Below, in pieces: positions 1-9,011 of a stretch of DNA of 64,000 nt. Under the pieces are notes generated by a model that worked only from the letters and a program-made list of their open reading frames with translations, was not told the origin of the DNA and did no database searches. This stretch comes from Rathayibacter caricis DSM 15933 (GTDB lineage Bacteria; Actinomycetota; Actinomycetes; Actinomycetales; Microbacteriaceae): NCBI RefSeq assembly GCF_003044275.1, contig NZ_PZPL01000001.1:2046001-2110000 (forward strand), given 5' to 3'. A program made the position numbers and the translations under genes. Each line of letters begins with the position of its first letter. Within the stretch, counting starts at the first letter, position 1.

Positions 1-1218
1 GACGAGCCCTTCGTGCTCGTCGCCCGCGACCTCGCGCCGGCCGACACCGCTCTGCTGGATCTCGACAAGGTCCTCGGACTCGTCACGAGCGACGGAGGCC
101 CCACGTCGCACACCGCGATCCTCGCCCGCGAGAAGTCGATCACCGCCATCGTGGGCACCACCGGCGCACTCGATCTCCGCGACGGACAGCTCGTGATCCT
201 CGACGCGACGACCGGCGTCGTCACGGTGAACCCCTCGGACGCTGAGATCACCGAGGCGAAGGCCGCGATCACGGAGCGCGCCGAGCGTCTCGCCGCTCCC
301 GTCGTCCCCGGCGCGCTGGCCGACGGCCACGCCGTGCCGCTGCTCGCCAACCTCGGCTCGGCCGACGGCGCGCAGGGAGCGGTCGAGCTCGGCGCGGAGG
401 GCGTGGGCCTGTTCCGCACCGAGTTCCTCTTCCTCGACGCGAAGGAGGCGCCGACCGTCGCCGACCAGGCCGAGCAGTACACCCGCCTCCTCGCCGCGTT
501 CCCCGGCAAGAAGGTCGTCGTCCGCGCGCTGGACGCCGGCGCCGACAAGCCGCTGAGCTTCCTCAACGACGACCACGAGGAGAACCCCGCCCTGGGACTC
601 CGCGGACTGCGCGCGCTCCGTGCCAGCGAGCAGATCCTCCGCGACCAGCTCACCGCCCTCGCGCAGGCCGACGCCGCGACGGACGCCGACCTCTGGGTCA
701 TGGCGCCGATGGTCGCGACCGTCGACGAGACGCGCTACTTCACCTCGATGGCGCGGGAGCTCGGCATCCGCACCGCGGGCGTGATGGTGGAGGTCCCCTC
801 CTCCGCCCTGCTCGCCGATCGGATCCTCGGAGTCGCGGACTTCGCCTCCATCGGGACGAACGACCTCACCCAGTACACGCTGGCCGCCGACCGGATGCTG
901 GGCACCGTCTCGGCCTACCAGGATCCGTGGCACCCGGCCGTCCTCCGCCTCGTCGGCGAGGTCGGGCGCGCGGGAGCCGCACTGGGCAAGCCCGTCGGCA
1001 TCTGCGGCGAGGCCGCCGCCGACCCCCTGCTCGCCGTGGTCCTCGTGGGCCTCGGCGCGACGACCCTCTCGATGTCGCCGTCGGCCCTCGCCGACGTGCG
1101 GGCCGAGCTGGCCGAGCACACCCTCGAGGACGCGAAGCGGTTCGCGGAACTCGCCCTCGCGACGGACAGCGCCGCCGCGGCGCGGTCCGCCGTCACCGAG
1201 GCGATCGCCGCCTCCTGA
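1..1218 (+). CDS. ptsI: PTS enzyme I (phosphoenolpyruvate-protein phosphotransferase), 5'-truncated by window edge
   Basis: This is the C-terminal part of enzyme I, the cytoplasmic kinase that moves phosphate from PEP to HPr at the head of all PTS sugar uptake. The frame is open from base 1. The phospho-histidine motif GGPTSHTAILARE is visible, with its His codon at 109-111. The PEP-binding barrel follows, with motifs GVGLFRTEFLF and ASIGTNDLTQYTLAADR and the late Cys region GICGEAAADP. Roughly 150 N-terminal residues lie outside the window. It is followed after 130 bp by the mannitol PTS genes, so general and mannitol-specific PTS components are clustered here. The identification rests on clear family motifs. 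Confidence 0.95.
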   Translation, partial: DEPFVLVARDLAPADTALLDLDKVLGLVTSDGGPTSHTAILAREKSITAIVGTTGALDLRDGQLVILDATTGVVTVNPSDAEITEAKAAITERAERLAAPVVPGALADGHAVPLLANLGSADGAQGAVELGAEGVGLFRTEFLFLDAKEAPTVADQAEQYTRLLAAFPGKKVVVRALDAGADKPLSFLNDDHEENPALGLRGLRALRASEQILRDQLTALAQADAATDADLWVMAPMVATVDETRYFTSMARELGIRTAGVMVEVPSSALLADRILGVADFASIGTNDLTQYTLAADRMLGTVSAYQDPWHPAVLRLVGEVGRAGAALGKPVGICGEAAADPLLAVVLVGLGATTLSMSPSALADVRAELAEHTLEDAKRFAELALATDSAAAARSAVTEAIAAS

Positions 1219-1348
1219 TCCCCGGCCTCCGGGCCGCCCGCCACGCACCACCTTCCCCTCGCACCACCCCCTCATCACGACCCGCCCGCAGGGACCCGGC
1301 CGCCTCAGGAACGACCGGGACCCCGCACCAAGAATCGGAGAACACCAC

Positions 1349-2911
1349 ATGACAACGACGTCAGCGACGTCGACGCGCGGTGGAGCGCGCGTCCACGTCC
1401 AGCGTTTCGGCACCTTCCTCTCGGGGATGGTCATGCCGAACATCGCGGCCTTCATCGCCTGGGGCTTCATCACGGCGCTCTTCATCGAGACCGGGTGGCT
1501 GCCGCTGCTCGGTGTCGACGCCACCTGGGTCCAGCAGTTCGGCGGCTGGAGCAGCGACCCCGACGTCGTGAACACCGGCCTCGTCGGCCCGATGATCACG
1601 TACCTCCTCCCGCTGCTCATCGCGAACACCGGTGGCCGCATGGTCTACGGCGCGCGCGGCGGCGTGGTCGGCACGATCGCGACCATGGGCGTCATCGTCG
1701 GCGCCGGCATCCCGATGTTCATCGGCGCCATGATCATGGGCCCGCTCTCGGCATGGCTCATGAAGAAGGTCGACGCGATCTGGGACGGCAAGATCAAGCC
1801 CGGCTTCGAGATGCTCGTCAACAACTTCTCGGCCGGGATCCTCGGCCTCCTGCTGGCGCTCGTCGCGTTCGCCGGTGTCGCTCCGCTCGTCGAGGGCCTC
1901 TCGGCGATCCTCGGCGCCGGAGTCGAGTGGCTGGTCGGCGCGGGCCTGCTCCCGCTGACGAGCCTCTTCATCGAGCCCGCCAAGATCCTGTTCCTCAACA
2001 ACGCGATCAACCACGGCGTGCTCACCCCGCTCGGCGTGCAGCAGGCGGAGGAGACCGGCAAGTCCTTCCTCTTCCTCCTCGAGGCGAACCCCGGCCCCGG
2101 CCTGGGCGTGCTCCTCGCCTTCGCGATCTTCGGAGTCGGCGCCGCCCGCGCCTCCGCTCCCGGCGCCGCGGTCATCCACTTCATCGGCGGCATCCACGAG
2201 ATCTACTTCCCGTACGTGCTGATGAAGCCGGCCCTCCTCGCCGCCGTCATCCTCGGCGGCGCGACCGGTGTCGCCACCAACGTCGCCTTCAACTCGGGCC
2301 TTCGCGCCCCGGCGTCGCCCGGCTCGATCATCGCGGTGCTCCTGCAGACCGCGAACGACAGCTTCATCGGCGTGATCCTGTCGGTCATCCTCGCGGCCGC
2401 CGTCTCGTTCGCCGTCGCCTCGGTGATCATCCGGGCCGGCCGCAAGAGCGACCTCGCCGCAGCGCAGGAGGGCGACGACAAGCTCGCCGCCGCCGTCGCC
2501 GCGAACCAGGCCAACAAGGGCAAGGACAGCGCCGTCGGCTCGCTCATCAACGCCGGCGGAGCCAACACCCCGCAGGACTCCAGCGGCGCCTCGGTCGCGG
2601 GAGCCACGGCCACCGCGACCCAGGTCCGCAACATCGTGTTCGCCTGCGATGCCGGGATGGGATCGTCCGCCATGGGCGCCTCCGTCCTGCGCAACAAGAT
2701 GAAGAAGGCGGGCTTCGAGGACGTCACGGTCACCAACAAGGCGATCGCGGCCCTCGAGGACGACGTCGACCTGGTCATCACCCAGGCCGAGCTGACCGAG
2801 CGCGCCCGCCAGCGCACGCCCGGCGCGATCCACGTCTCCGTCGACAACTTCATGAACAGCCCGAAGTACGACGAGGTCGTCTCCCTGGTCCGCGAGCAGC
2901 ACGGCCAGTAG
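1349..2911 (+). CDS. mtlA: PTS mannitol transporter, fused IIC-IIB subunit
   Basis: This 520-residue membrane permease imports mannitol and phosphorylates it to mannitol-1-phosphate. The N-terminal ~340 residues form the hydrophobic IIC domain (FGTFLSGMVMPNIAAFIAWG; later GGIHEIYFPYVLMKP, the conserved substrate-site region). An Ala/Lys-rich linker at about 365-425 leads to the IIB domain, whose phospho-cysteine is Cys433 in FACDAGMGSSAMGAS. The IIA domain is absent and is encoded separately by the next gene, the usual split arrangement outside enterics. A GGAG ribosome site lies 9 nt before the ATG. Substrate assignment is strengthened by mtlD two genes downstream. Confidence 0.95.
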   Translation: MTTTSATSTRGGARVHVQRFGTFLSGMVMPNIAAFIAWGFITALFIETGWLPLLGVDATWVQQFGGWSSDPDVVNTGLVGPMITYLLPLLIANTGGRMVYGARGGVVGTIATMGVIVGAGIPMFIGAMIMGPLSAWLMKKVDAIWDGKIKPGFEMLVNNFSAGILGLLLALVAFAGVAPLVEGLSAILGAGVEWLVGAGLLPLTSLFIEPAKILFLNNAINHGVLTPLGVQQAEETGKSFLFLLEANPGPGLGVLLAFAIFGVGAARASAPGAAVIHFIGGIHEIYFPYVLMKPALLAAVILGGATGVATNVAFNSGLRAPASPGSIIAVLLQTANDSFIGVILSVILAAAVSFAVASVIIRAGRKSDLAAAQEGDDKLAAAVAANQANKGKDSAVGSLINAGGANTPQDSSGASVAGATATATQVRNIVFACDAGMGSSAMGASVLRNKMKKAGFEDVTVTNKAIAALEDDVDLVITQAELTERARQRTPGAIHVSVDNFMNSPKYDEVVSLVREQHGQ

Positions 2912-2937
2912 CCCGAGCGGCCATCCAGTAAGCACGA

Positions 2938-2999
2938 CGAGGGAGCCCGTAGGGTGCGACGAGGCGGACACGCTCCGCTCGCCCCCGCGGGCTCCCTCG
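2938..2999. promoter_or_regulatory. Intercistronic stem-loop between mtlA and mtlF
   Basis: Arms CGAGGGAGCCCG (2938-2949) and CGGGCTCCCTCG (2988-2999) are perfectly complementary over 12 bp, enclosing 38 nt. The element lies between the mtlA stop and the mtlF ribosome site and has no T-run. It could be a partial terminator or an mRNA-stabilising or processing hairpin that sets the IICB:IIA ratio. Function is inferred only from position and pairing. Confidence 0.45.
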
Positions 3000-3029
3000 C
3001 CTGTTCCCACCATCGGAAGGACTGAAGCC

Positions 3030-3464
3030 ATGAGCGAAGTGCTCACCATCGGACAGATCAACGCCTCCGGCACCGCCACCACGAAGGAGGCCGCCATCAA
3101 GGAGGCCGCCGACATGCTCGTGGGAGTCGGCGCGGTGACGCCCGCCTACCACGAGGCCATGCTCGCCCGCGAGGCGACCGTCTCCACCTACATGGGCAAC
3201 CTGCTCGCGATCCCGCACGGCACCAACGACGCGAAGGACGAGATCCGCTCCTCCGCGCTGTCGTTCGTCCGCTACGGCCAGCCGATCGACTGGGACGGCA
3301 ACGAGGTGCGCTTCGTCGTCGGCATCGCCGGAGTGAACAACGAGCACCTCGAGATCCTCTCCAAGATCGCCATCATCTTCTCGGAGGAGGACGAGGTGCA
3401 GAAGCTCCTCGACGCCCCCGACGCGCAGGCGCTCTACGGGCTCCTCGGGGAGGTCAACTCCTGA
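3030..3464 (+). CDS. mtlF: PTS mannitol-specific IIA component
   Basis: This cytoplasmic 144-residue phosphocarrier accepts phosphate from HPr and passes it to the IIB domain of MtlA. The active-site histidine is His63 in [12 protein letters not shown], the hallmark of the mannitol/fructose IIA family, and the length is typical. A GGAAGGA ribosome site precedes the ATG. The stop codon overlaps the mtlD start (TGATG), indicating translational coupling with the dehydrogenase. The separate IIA complements the IICB-only MtlA upstream. Confidence 0.94.
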   Translation: MSEVLTIGQINASGTATTKEAAIKEAADMLVGVGAVTPAYHEAMLAREATVSTYMGNLLAIPHGTNDAKDEIRSSALSFVRYGQPIDWDGNEVRFVVGIAGVNNEHLEILSKIAIIFSEEDEVQKLLDAPDAQALYGLLGEVNS

Positions 3465-4603
3465 TGCCCAAGGCCGTCCACTTCGGCGCCGGCAACATCG
3501 GCCGCGGCTTCGTCGGGCTGATCCTGCACGGGGCCGGCTACGAGATCGTCTTCGCCGACGTCAACGCCGCTCTGATCGACCAGCTCGCCGCCGCGGACAG
3601 CTACGAGGTGCACGAGGTGGGGGAGGAGTCGGTCACGCACGTGGTCGACCGCTTCCGCGCGATCAACTCGGCCTCCGACGAGGAGGCGCTCGTGCGCGAG
3701 ATCGCGACGGCCGATGTCGTCACCACGGCGGTCGGCCCGAACATCCTGCGCTTCGTCGCTCCGGTGATCGCCAAGGGCCTGGCCGCCCGAGCGGAGTCGG
3801 CACCGCGGCTGAGCGTGATGGCCTGCGAGAACGCGATCAACGCGACCCGTCTGCTGCAGACCGAGGTCGCCGCGAACCTCGGCGCGGACGAGTGGGAGAC
3901 GCTGCGCTCCCGCGCGGTCTTCGCCGATACGGCCGTCGACCGCATCGTGCCGAACCAGGAGCCGGGGCAGGGCCTGGACGTCACCGTCGAGAGCTTCTTC
4001 GAGTGGGTCATCGACCGCACGCCCTTCGAGGGCGGCGAGCCGGAGCTCCCGGGCGCGACGTACGTCGACGACCTCGAGCCCTTCATCGAGCGCAAGCTCT
4101 TCACCGTCAACACCGGGCACGCGACGGCGGCCTACGTCGGCTTCGCCGCCGGAGCGCACAAGCTCTCGGACGCGCTCGCGATCCCGGCGGTGCACGACGC
4201 GGTGAAGGCGGCGCTGGAGGACACGAAGAGGCTCATCGTCGCGAAGCACGGCTTCAGCGACGAGGAGCAGCAGGCCTACCTCGAGAAGACGCTCAAGCGC
4301 TTCGGCAACCCGTACCTGACCGACACCGTCGACCGGGTCGGCCGCCAGCCGCTGCGCAAGCTCTCGAGGCACGAGCGCTTCATCGGCCCGGCCGCCGAGC
4401 TCGCCGAGCGCGGGCTCGTCCCGTCGGGACTGCTCACCGCCGTCGGAGCCGCACTGCGCTTCGACGTGCCGGAGGATCCGCAGAGCGTCGAGCTGCGCGA
4501 GAAGCTCGCGTCGCTGTCGCCGGAGGAGTTCGTCGCCGACGTGACCGGGCTCGCTCCCGAGCACCCGCTGTTCCCGCAGCTGGTCGAGGTCGTGCGCGCC
4601 TAG
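3464..4603 (+). CDS. mtlD: Mannitol-1-phosphate 5-dehydrogenase
   Basis: The enzyme oxidises mannitol-1-phosphate to fructose-6-phosphate with NAD+, feeding PTS-imported mannitol into glycolysis. The 379-residue length fits the polyol-specific long-chain dehydrogenase family. The N-terminal Rossmann motif is [16 protein letters not shown], and the catalytic-domain segment [16 protein letters not shown] is conserved. The start overlaps the mtlF stop by one base. It is the last gene of the mtl operon and is followed by a strong bidirectional hairpin. Confidence 0.96.
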   Translation: MPKAVHFGAGNIGRGFVGLILHGAGYEIVFADVNAALIDQLAAADSYEVHEVGEESVTHVVDRFRAINSASDEEALVREIATADVVTTAVGPNILRFVAPVIAKGLAARAESAPRLSVMACENAINATRLLQTEVAANLGADEWETLRSRAVFADTAVDRIVPNQEPGQGLDVTVESFFEWVIDRTPFEGGEPELPGATYVDDLEPFIERKLFTVNTGHATAAYVGFAAGAHKLSDALAIPAVHDAVKAALEDTKRLIVAKHGFSDEEQQAYLEKTLKRFGNPYLTDTVDRVGRQPLRKLSRHERFIGPAAELAERGLVPSGLLTAVGAALRFDVPEDPQSVELREKLASLSPEEFVADVTGLAPEHPLFPQLVEVVRA

Positions 4604-4640
4604 CGTGCTTCCGCCGGGACTCCGCGAGTGCCGCACCCGC

Positions 4641-4674
4641 GACGAGATCCCCTGCCACGGCGGGGGATCTCGTC
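4641..4674. terminator. Bidirectional terminator between convergent mtlD and lepB
   Basis: GACGAGATCCCC (4641-4652) pairs with GGGGATCTCGTC (4663-4674), a perfect 12-bp GC-rich stem with a 10-nt loop in the 87-bp gap between two converging genes. There is no long U-tract, as is usual for high-GC actinomycetes. Confidence 0.7.
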
Positions 4675-4690
4675 CGTTCGGGCCCGAGGG

Positions 4691-5404
4691 TCAGAAGAGG
4701 CGCCAGCGGGTGAGCGGCCACGCGACCGCGAACACGCGCCCGACGACCCGCTCCACGGGCACCGTCTTCACGCACGAGTCGATCGGCCCGAGTGCGCCGC
4801 GGCACAGCCCCAGGGAGTCGTTCGAGTTCGACCGGTGGTCGCCCAGGACGAAGAGCGTCCCCTCGGGCACCGTGTACTCGTCGAAGCACCGCGTCGACCG
4901 GATCTCGGTCGTGCAGGTCGCGCCGTCCCCGAACGGGAAGTCCTCGAACACGTAGTCCTCGTCGAGCGGTTCCCCGTCGACCAGCACGCGCCCCTCGGCG
5001 TCGCAGCAGGACACGGTCTGCCCACCGGTGGCGATCACGCGCTTCACGAGGAACTCCTCGTGCGACGGGCCGATGCTGGTCACGTCGCCGAAGTACTTCA
5101 CCGCCTCGGAGAGCGGGCTCCCGACGGTGTCGGTGGCACCCCACTCCTCGTCGCGCGAGAAGACGACGATGCGGCCGGTCGTCGGATCGCCCTGCAGTGC
5201 CGCCGTGCGGTCCACCAGGATCCGGTCGCCCCAGAAGCCCCCGCCCTGCAGGGTGCGCTCCATCGAGCCGGTCGGCACGGTGTACACCTTCACGAAGAAG
5301 GTCTGGACCAGCGCGATGACGACGATCGCGCCCAGCACCGTCACCAGGGGATGCGAGTACCAGCGTCGCCGCTCGTGCTCCGACGACTCCCGATTGCGCG
5401 CCAT
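4691..5404 (-). CDS. lepB: Signal peptidase I
   Basis: This membrane-anchored serine protease removes signal peptides from exported proteins on the outer face of the membrane. One N-terminal transmembrane helix (about residues 20-37) precedes the catalytic Ser47 in [10 protein letters not shown]. The catalytic Lys121 is in [12 protein letters not shown], and the conserved box [10 protein letters not shown] follows. The 237-residue length is normal for the family. The start is preceded by a GGAGGGAG ribosome site. It is monocistronic here, convergent with mtlD and divergent from infA. Confidence 0.93.
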   Translation of the reverse strand: MARNRESSEHERRRWYSHPLVTVLGAIVVIALVQTFFVKVYTVPTGSMERTLQGGGFWGDRILVDRTAALQGDPTTGRIVVFSRDEEWGATDTVGSPLSEAVKYFGDVTSIGPSHEEFLVKRVIATGGQTVSCCDAEGRVLVDGEPLDEDYVFEDFPFGDGATCTTEIRSTRCFDEYTVPEGTLFVLGDHRSNSNDSLGLCRGALGPIDSCVKTVPVERVVGRVFAVAWPLTRWRLF

Positions 5405-5421
5405 CCGCGCTCCCTCCGCTC

Positions 5422-5437
5422 GACTGCAGTCAGCCTA
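5422..5437 (-). promoter_or_regulatory. lepB promoter -10 box with abutting palindrome
   Basis: On the minus strand, TAGGCT (5437-5432) is a good actinobacterial -10 hexamer. It is followed directly by the perfect 10-bp palindrome GACTGCAGTC (5431-5422) at the expected transcription start. The palindrome could be an operator, but it is short enough to be chance. Confidence 0.4.
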
Positions 5438-5537
5438 GGCGGCGGGCCGGCGGAGTCCGGCTGAGGCGCGTACCGGTGGGCGTCCGGAGGAGGGAGGCCG
5501 CGACACGCCCGAGGTGGCGGAGGAGGCCGGAATCGCG

Positions 5538-5577
5538 TAGCATCGACCCTTGGTGTTTTGCGCGTGCTCCGGCACGC
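5538..5577 (+). promoter_or_regulatory. infA operon promoter and conserved leader block
   Basis: A -10 box TAGCAT (5538-5543) is followed by CGACC and then CTTGGTGTTTT up to 5559. A hairpin follows with arms GCGTGC/GCACGC (5562-5577) and loop TCCG. The same order and spacing recurs in front of rplM at 11125-11160. The predicted transcript would begin within the TTGGTG run and have a leader of about 120 nt before infA, consistent with a regulated ribosomal-protein leader. Confidence 0.55.
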
Positions 5578-5673
5578 CCGCACACCGCATCCCGGGCACT
5601 CGCCCGGGGGAGGTTCGTCGCGGAAACATTCGCACGACCAGTACACACACTACTTCCGAACGACAGTGAGGCT

Positions 5674-5895
5674 ATGGCCAAAAAAGACGGTGTCATCGAA
5701 ATCGAAGGTGCGGTTGTCGAGGCGCTCCCCAACGCGATGTTCCGCGTGGAGCTGACCAACGGACACAAAGTTCTCGCCCACATCTCGGGCAAGATGCGTC
5801 AGCACTACATCCGGATCCTCCCCGAGGACCGCGTGATCGTGGAGCTGAGCCCTTACGACCTGACCCGCGGCCGGATCGTCTACCGCTACAAGTAG
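5674..5895 (+). CDS. infA: Translation initiation factor IF-1
   Basis: IF-1 binds the A site of the 30S subunit during initiation. The 73-residue product starts [20 protein letters not shown] and contains the OB-fold segment [13 protein letters not shown] and ending RGRIVYRYK, a full match to the family. The reading frame extends further upstream, but the ATG at 5674 is the only start consistent with the family N-terminus. It opens the infA-rpmJ-rpsM-rpsK-rpoA-rplQ block. Confidence 0.98.
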   Translation: MAKKDGVIEIEGAVVEALPNAMFRVELTNGHKVLAHISGKMRQHYIRILPEDRVIVELSPYDLTRGRIVYRYK

Positions 5896-5992
5896 GCGTT
5901 CGCCCCGCTCCGTTCGCGACGTGCGTGTCCTGTAAGGAACGGCCCCGGCATCCGCCGGGAGCACGACGCCAGCGAAATCAAGGAACAGAACC

Positions 5993-6109
5993 ATGAAGGT
6001 CAACCCCAGCGTCAAGCGCATCTGCGACCACTGCAAGATCATCCGCCGCCACGGCAACGTGATGGTCATCTGCAGCAGCAACCCCCGCCACAAGCAGCGC
6101 CAGGGCTAG
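5993..6109 (+). CDS. rpmJ: 50S ribosomal protein L36 (zinc-binding type)
   Basis: This 38-residue large-subunit protein begins [19 protein letters not shown] and ends [10 protein letters not shown]. The Cys-x2-Cys, later Cys and His ligands of the zinc-ribbon (C+) form are all present, so this is the zinc-dependent paralogue rather than a Zn-independent copy. A run AAGGAACAGAACC precedes the ATG. Its place between infA and rpsM is the canonical location. Confidence 0.98.
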   Translation: MKVNPSVKRICDHCKIIRRHGNVMVICSSNPRHKQRQG

Positions 6110-6299
6110 TCCCGACCGCTGCTCCCGGCAGGGAGCGCCGGGGCGGTCCGCCGCCCCACGACAGAACCACAGAACCGCAACGTCACCAATCGCGCTGCAT
6201 CCCCGCTCCGGCGGCGGATGAACGGCGAGGACACCCCCGGTGGAGGCCGGGGCACCGACGTTGCATCACACCTCCACTCACTCAACAGGAGAAGCCACA

Positions 6300-6680
6300 A
6301 TGGCACGTCTGGCAGGAGTAGACATCCCGCGCGAGAAGCGCGTGGAGGTCGCACTGACCTACATCTACGGTGTCGGCCGCACTCGGGCGCTCGCGACCCT
6401 CAGCGACACCGGGATCGACGGCAACATCCGCGTCAAGGACCTCAGCGACGACCAGCTCGTCGCCCTCCGCGACCACATCGAGGGCAACTACAAGGTGGAG
6501 GGAGACCTCCGCCGCGAGGTCGCCGCCGACATCCGCCGCAAGGTCGAGATCGGCTCGTACGAGGGCCTCCGCCACCGTCGCGGCCTCCCGGTCCGTGGAC
6601 AGCGCACCAAGACGAACGCGCGCACCCGCAAGGGCCCGAAGCGCACCGTCGCCGGCAAGAAGAAGGCCGGCCGCAAGTAA
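6300..6680 (+). CDS. rpsM: 30S ribosomal protein S13
   Basis: S13 sits in the head of the 30S subunit and contacts P-site tRNA and the 50S bridge. The 126-residue product starts [20 protein letters not shown], carries the helix-two-turn-helix region [10 protein letters not shown] and ends in a basic tail (GKKKAGRK). An AGGAGAAGCC ribosome site precedes the ATG at 6300. The 190-bp gap after rpmJ holds no other gene. Confidence 0.98.
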   Translation: MARLAGVDIPREKRVEVALTYIYGVGRTRALATLSDTGIDGNIRVKDLSDDQLVALRDHIEGNYKVEGDLRREVAADIRRKVEIGSYEGLRHRRGLPVRGQRTKTNARTRKGPKRTVAGKKKAGRK

Positions 6681-6712
6681 CGCGGGCGACACGGACCTAG
6701 AGGAGATACACA

Positions 6713-7111
6713 TTGGCTACCCCCAAGTCGGCCGCTCGTAAGCCGCGCCGCAAGGAGAAGAAGAACATCGCCGTGGGCCAGGCCCACATCAAGTCGACGT
6801 TCAACAACACGATCGTCTCGATCACCGACCCCTCCGGGGCCGTCATCAGCTGGGCCTCGTCCGGTGGAGTCGGCTTCAAGGGCTCGCGCAAGTCGACGCC
6901 GTTCGCCGCTCAGCTCGCCGCCGAGTCGGCCGCGCGCCAGGCTCAGGAGCACGGCATGAAGAAGGTCGACGTCTTCGTGAAGGGCCCGGGCTCGGGTCGC
7001 GAGACGGCGATCCGCTCCCTCCAGGCCGCAGGCCTCGAGGTCGGCTCGATCAACGACGTCACGCCCCAGGCGCACAACGGGTGCCGCCCGCCCAAGCGCC
7101 GTCGCGTCTAG
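6713..7111 (+). CDS. rpsK: 30S ribosomal protein S11
   Basis: S11 forms part of the 30S platform near the E site and the Shine-Dalgarno helix. The product is 132 residues ([57 protein letters not shown]), a full family match. It uses a TTG start at 6713, fixed by the AGGAG site at 6701-6705 and the conserved N-terminus. rpsD, which follows rpsK in some bacteria, is not present; rpoA comes next. Confidence 0.98.
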   Translation: MATPKSAARKPRRKEKKNIAVGQAHIKSTFNNTIVSITDPSGAVISWASSGGVGFKGSRKSTPFAAQLAAESAARQAQEHGMKKVDVFVKGPGSGRETAIRSLQAAGLEVGSINDVTPQAHNGCRPPKRRRV

Positions 7112-7126
7112 CACCAGCACTCGCAG

Positions 7127-7177
7127 CCGCCGGTCGGCCGGCCCCGTCCTCCGCGGCGGGGGCCGGTCGACCGGCGG
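7127..7177 (+). terminator. Strong hairpin after rpsK (terminator or attenuator)
   Basis: A 19-nt arm at 7127-7145 pairs with 7159-7177 at 18 of 19 positions (both built on CCGGTC/GACCGG), with a 13-nt loop. It sits just after the rpsK stop and upstream of rpoA. A short T-rich stretch (ATTTCTTTC) follows about 10 nt later. It may terminate or attenuate transcription, separating rpoA-rplQ expression from rpsM-rpsK. Confidence 0.5.
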
Positions 7178-7215
7178 ATCGCGCATTTCTTTCACAACTT
7201 CATACCTCGCAAACG

Positions 7216-7239
7216 CACGTGTCATATAGCGGACACGTG
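7216..7239. promoter_or_regulatory. Perfect palindrome in rpoA leader
   Basis: CACGTGTC (7216-7223) and GACACGTG (7232-7239) are perfect inverted 8-mers separated by 8 nt (ATATAGCG). The loop contains TATAGC, which resembles a -10 box. The site is 18 nt before the rpoA start. It could be an operator for rpoA expression or a leader hairpin; function is not established. Confidence 0.4.
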
Positions 7240-7256
7240 ATCGAAAGGAATCAACA

Positions 7257-8243
7257 GTGCTTATCGCACAGCGTCCGACGCTCACCGAGGAGAACATCTC
7301 GGAGTTCCGTTCCCGCTTCGTCATCGAGCCCCTCGAGCCCGGCTTCGGCTACACGCTCGGCAACTCGCTGCGTCGCACCCTGCTGTCCTCCATCCCGGGC
7401 GCCGCTGTCACCAGCATCCGGATCGACGGAGTCCTGCACGAGTTCACGACGGTCCCGGGCGTCCGCGAGGACGTCACCGAGATCATCCTGAACATCAAGG
7501 GCCTGGTCGTCTCCTCGGAGCACGACGAGCCGATCACCGCCTACCTGCGCAAGCAGGGCGCCGGCCAGGTCACCGCCGCCGACATCTCGGCTCCGGCCGG
7601 TGTCGAGATCCACAACCCGGAGCTCGTCATCGCCACGCTGAACGACAAGGCGAAGTTCGAGCTGGAGCTCACGATCGAGCGCGGCCGCGGCTACGTCTCG
7701 GCGACCCAGAACCGCAGCGAGTTCTCCGAGGCCGGCCAGATCCCGGTCGACTCGATCTACTCGCCCGTGCTCAAGGTCACCTACCGCGTCGAGGCCACCC
7801 GTGCCGGCGAGCGCACCGACTTCGACCGCCTGGTCGTGGACGTCGAGAGCAAGCCGGCCATCACGCCGCGCGACGCGATCGCCTCCGCCGGTCGCACGCT
7901 GACCGAGCTGTTCGGACTCGCCCGCGAGCTGAACAACGCGGCCGAGGGCATCGAGATCGGCCCCGCGCCGGTCGACGCCGTCCTCTCGACCGAGCTGTCG
8001 ATGCCCATCGAGGACCTCGACCTCTCGGTGCGCAGCTACAACTGCCTGAAGCGCGAGGGCATCAACAACGTCAATGAGCTCGTCGCCCTCTCGGAGACGC
8101 AGCTCATGAACATCCGCAACTTCGGTCAGAAGTCGGTGGATGAGGTCAAGGAGAAGCTGACGGAGCTCGGCCTGTCGCTCAAGGACTCGGTCCCCGGGTT
8201 CGACGGCGCCCACTTCTACAGCTACGACGACGAGAGCATCTAG
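7257..8243 (+). CDS. rpoA: DNA-directed RNA polymerase alpha subunit
   Basis: Alpha dimerises to nucleate RNA polymerase assembly, and its C-terminal domain contacts UP elements and activators. The 328-residue product starts [20 protein letters not shown]. The N-terminal assembly domain ([20 protein letters not shown]) is joined by a linker at about 230-245 to the alpha-CTD helix-hairpin-helix region ([17 protein letters not shown]). A GTG start at 7257 is supported by the GAAAGGAATC ribosome site. rplQ follows after 71 bp. Confidence 0.98.
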   Translation: MLIAQRPTLTEENISEFRSRFVIEPLEPGFGYTLGNSLRRTLLSSIPGAAVTSIRIDGVLHEFTTVPGVREDVTEIILNIKGLVVSSEHDEPITAYLRKQGAGQVTAADISAPAGVEIHNPELVIATLNDKAKFELELTIERGRGYVSATQNRSEFSEAGQIPVDSIYSPVLKVTYRVEATRAGERTDFDRLVVDVESKPAITPRDAIASAGRTLTELFGLARELNNAAEGIEIGPAPVDAVLSTELSMPIEDLDLSVRSYNCLKREGINNVNELVALSETQLMNIRNFGQKSVDEVKEKLTELGLSLKDSVPGFDGAHFYSYDDESI

Positions 8244-8314
8244 GTCTCCGCTTCCGGAGCCTGCGGCTCTTCGCGACCGACCTGCTGACACCCCTTTAGT
8301 ACTGGAGTAAACCC

Positions 8315-8845
8315 ATGCCCAAGCCCACCAAGGGCCCCCGCCTCGGAGGCGGTCCCGCACACGAGCGTCTGCTCCTCGCGAACCTGGCCGCGGCCCTGTT
8401 CACGCACAAGAGCATCAAGACGACGGAGACCAAGGCCAAGCGCCTGCGTCCGCTCGCCGAGCGTCTCGTGACGTTCGCCAAGCGCGGCGACCTGCACGCC
8501 CGTCGTCGCGTCCTCGCGACGATCGGCGACAAGTCCGTCGTCCACGAGCTCTTCACCGAGATCGCTCCGCTCGTCGCCGAGCGCGAGGGCGGCTACACCC
8601 GCATCACGAAGATCGGCCCGCGCAAGGGCGACAACGCCCCCATGGCGGTCATCGAGCTCGTCCTCGAGCCCGTGACCCCGAAGGCGAAGAAGACCCGCAC
8701 CGCGACGGCGCCCGTGGCGGCTCCCGTCGAGGACGCGCCCGTCGAGGAGACCGACGTCCAGGACGCTCCGGCCGAGGAGGCCGCGACCGCCCAGGACGCT
8801 CCCGTCGAGGACGCCCCGGTCGAGGAGACCAGCGAGACCAAGTAG
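8315..8845 (+). CDS. rplQ: 50S ribosomal protein L17 with acidic C-terminal tail
   Basis: L17 is a large-subunit protein. The first ~120 residues are the conserved domain ([41 protein letters not shown]). The remaining ~55 residues are a low-complexity extension rich in Ala, Pro, Val, Glu and Asp with repeated VEDAPVEE and QDAP-type blocks. Long acidic L17 tails are seen in several actinobacteria and are expected to project from the ribosome. The gene ends the rpoA unit and is followed by a clear terminator. Confidence 0.97.
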   Translation: MPKPTKGPRLGGGPAHERLLLANLAAALFTHKSIKTTETKAKRLRPLAERLVTFAKRGDLHARRRVLATIGDKSVVHELFTEIAPLVAEREGGYTRITKIGPRKGDNAPMAVIELVLEPVTPKAKKTRTATAPVAAPVEDAPVEETDVQDAPAEEAATAQDAPVEDAPVEETSETK

Positions 8846-8859
8846 TCCCGCGCGATCCG

Positions 8860-8895
8860 CGAGAGCCCTCCGTCCTCCGGGACGGGGGGCTCTCG
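8860..8895 (+). terminator. Terminator after rplQ
   Basis: GAGAGCCCTCCGTC (8861-8874) pairs with GACGGGGGGCTCTC (8881-8894), 14 bp with one G-U, plus a flanking C-G pair, with a 6-nt loop. It lies 15 nt after the rplQ stop and closes the ribosomal/rpoA operon. Confidence 0.75.
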
Positions 8896-9011
8896 TCGTC
8901 TCCGCTGGTGGCGCGGAACGTCGCATACGATGGCGTGATCGCGCCGGTTCGGCGCTACCGCGCCACAGGGCGCGGCCGCCGCCGCTCCGGTGGAGGTCCG
9001 GAAGGAGATCC

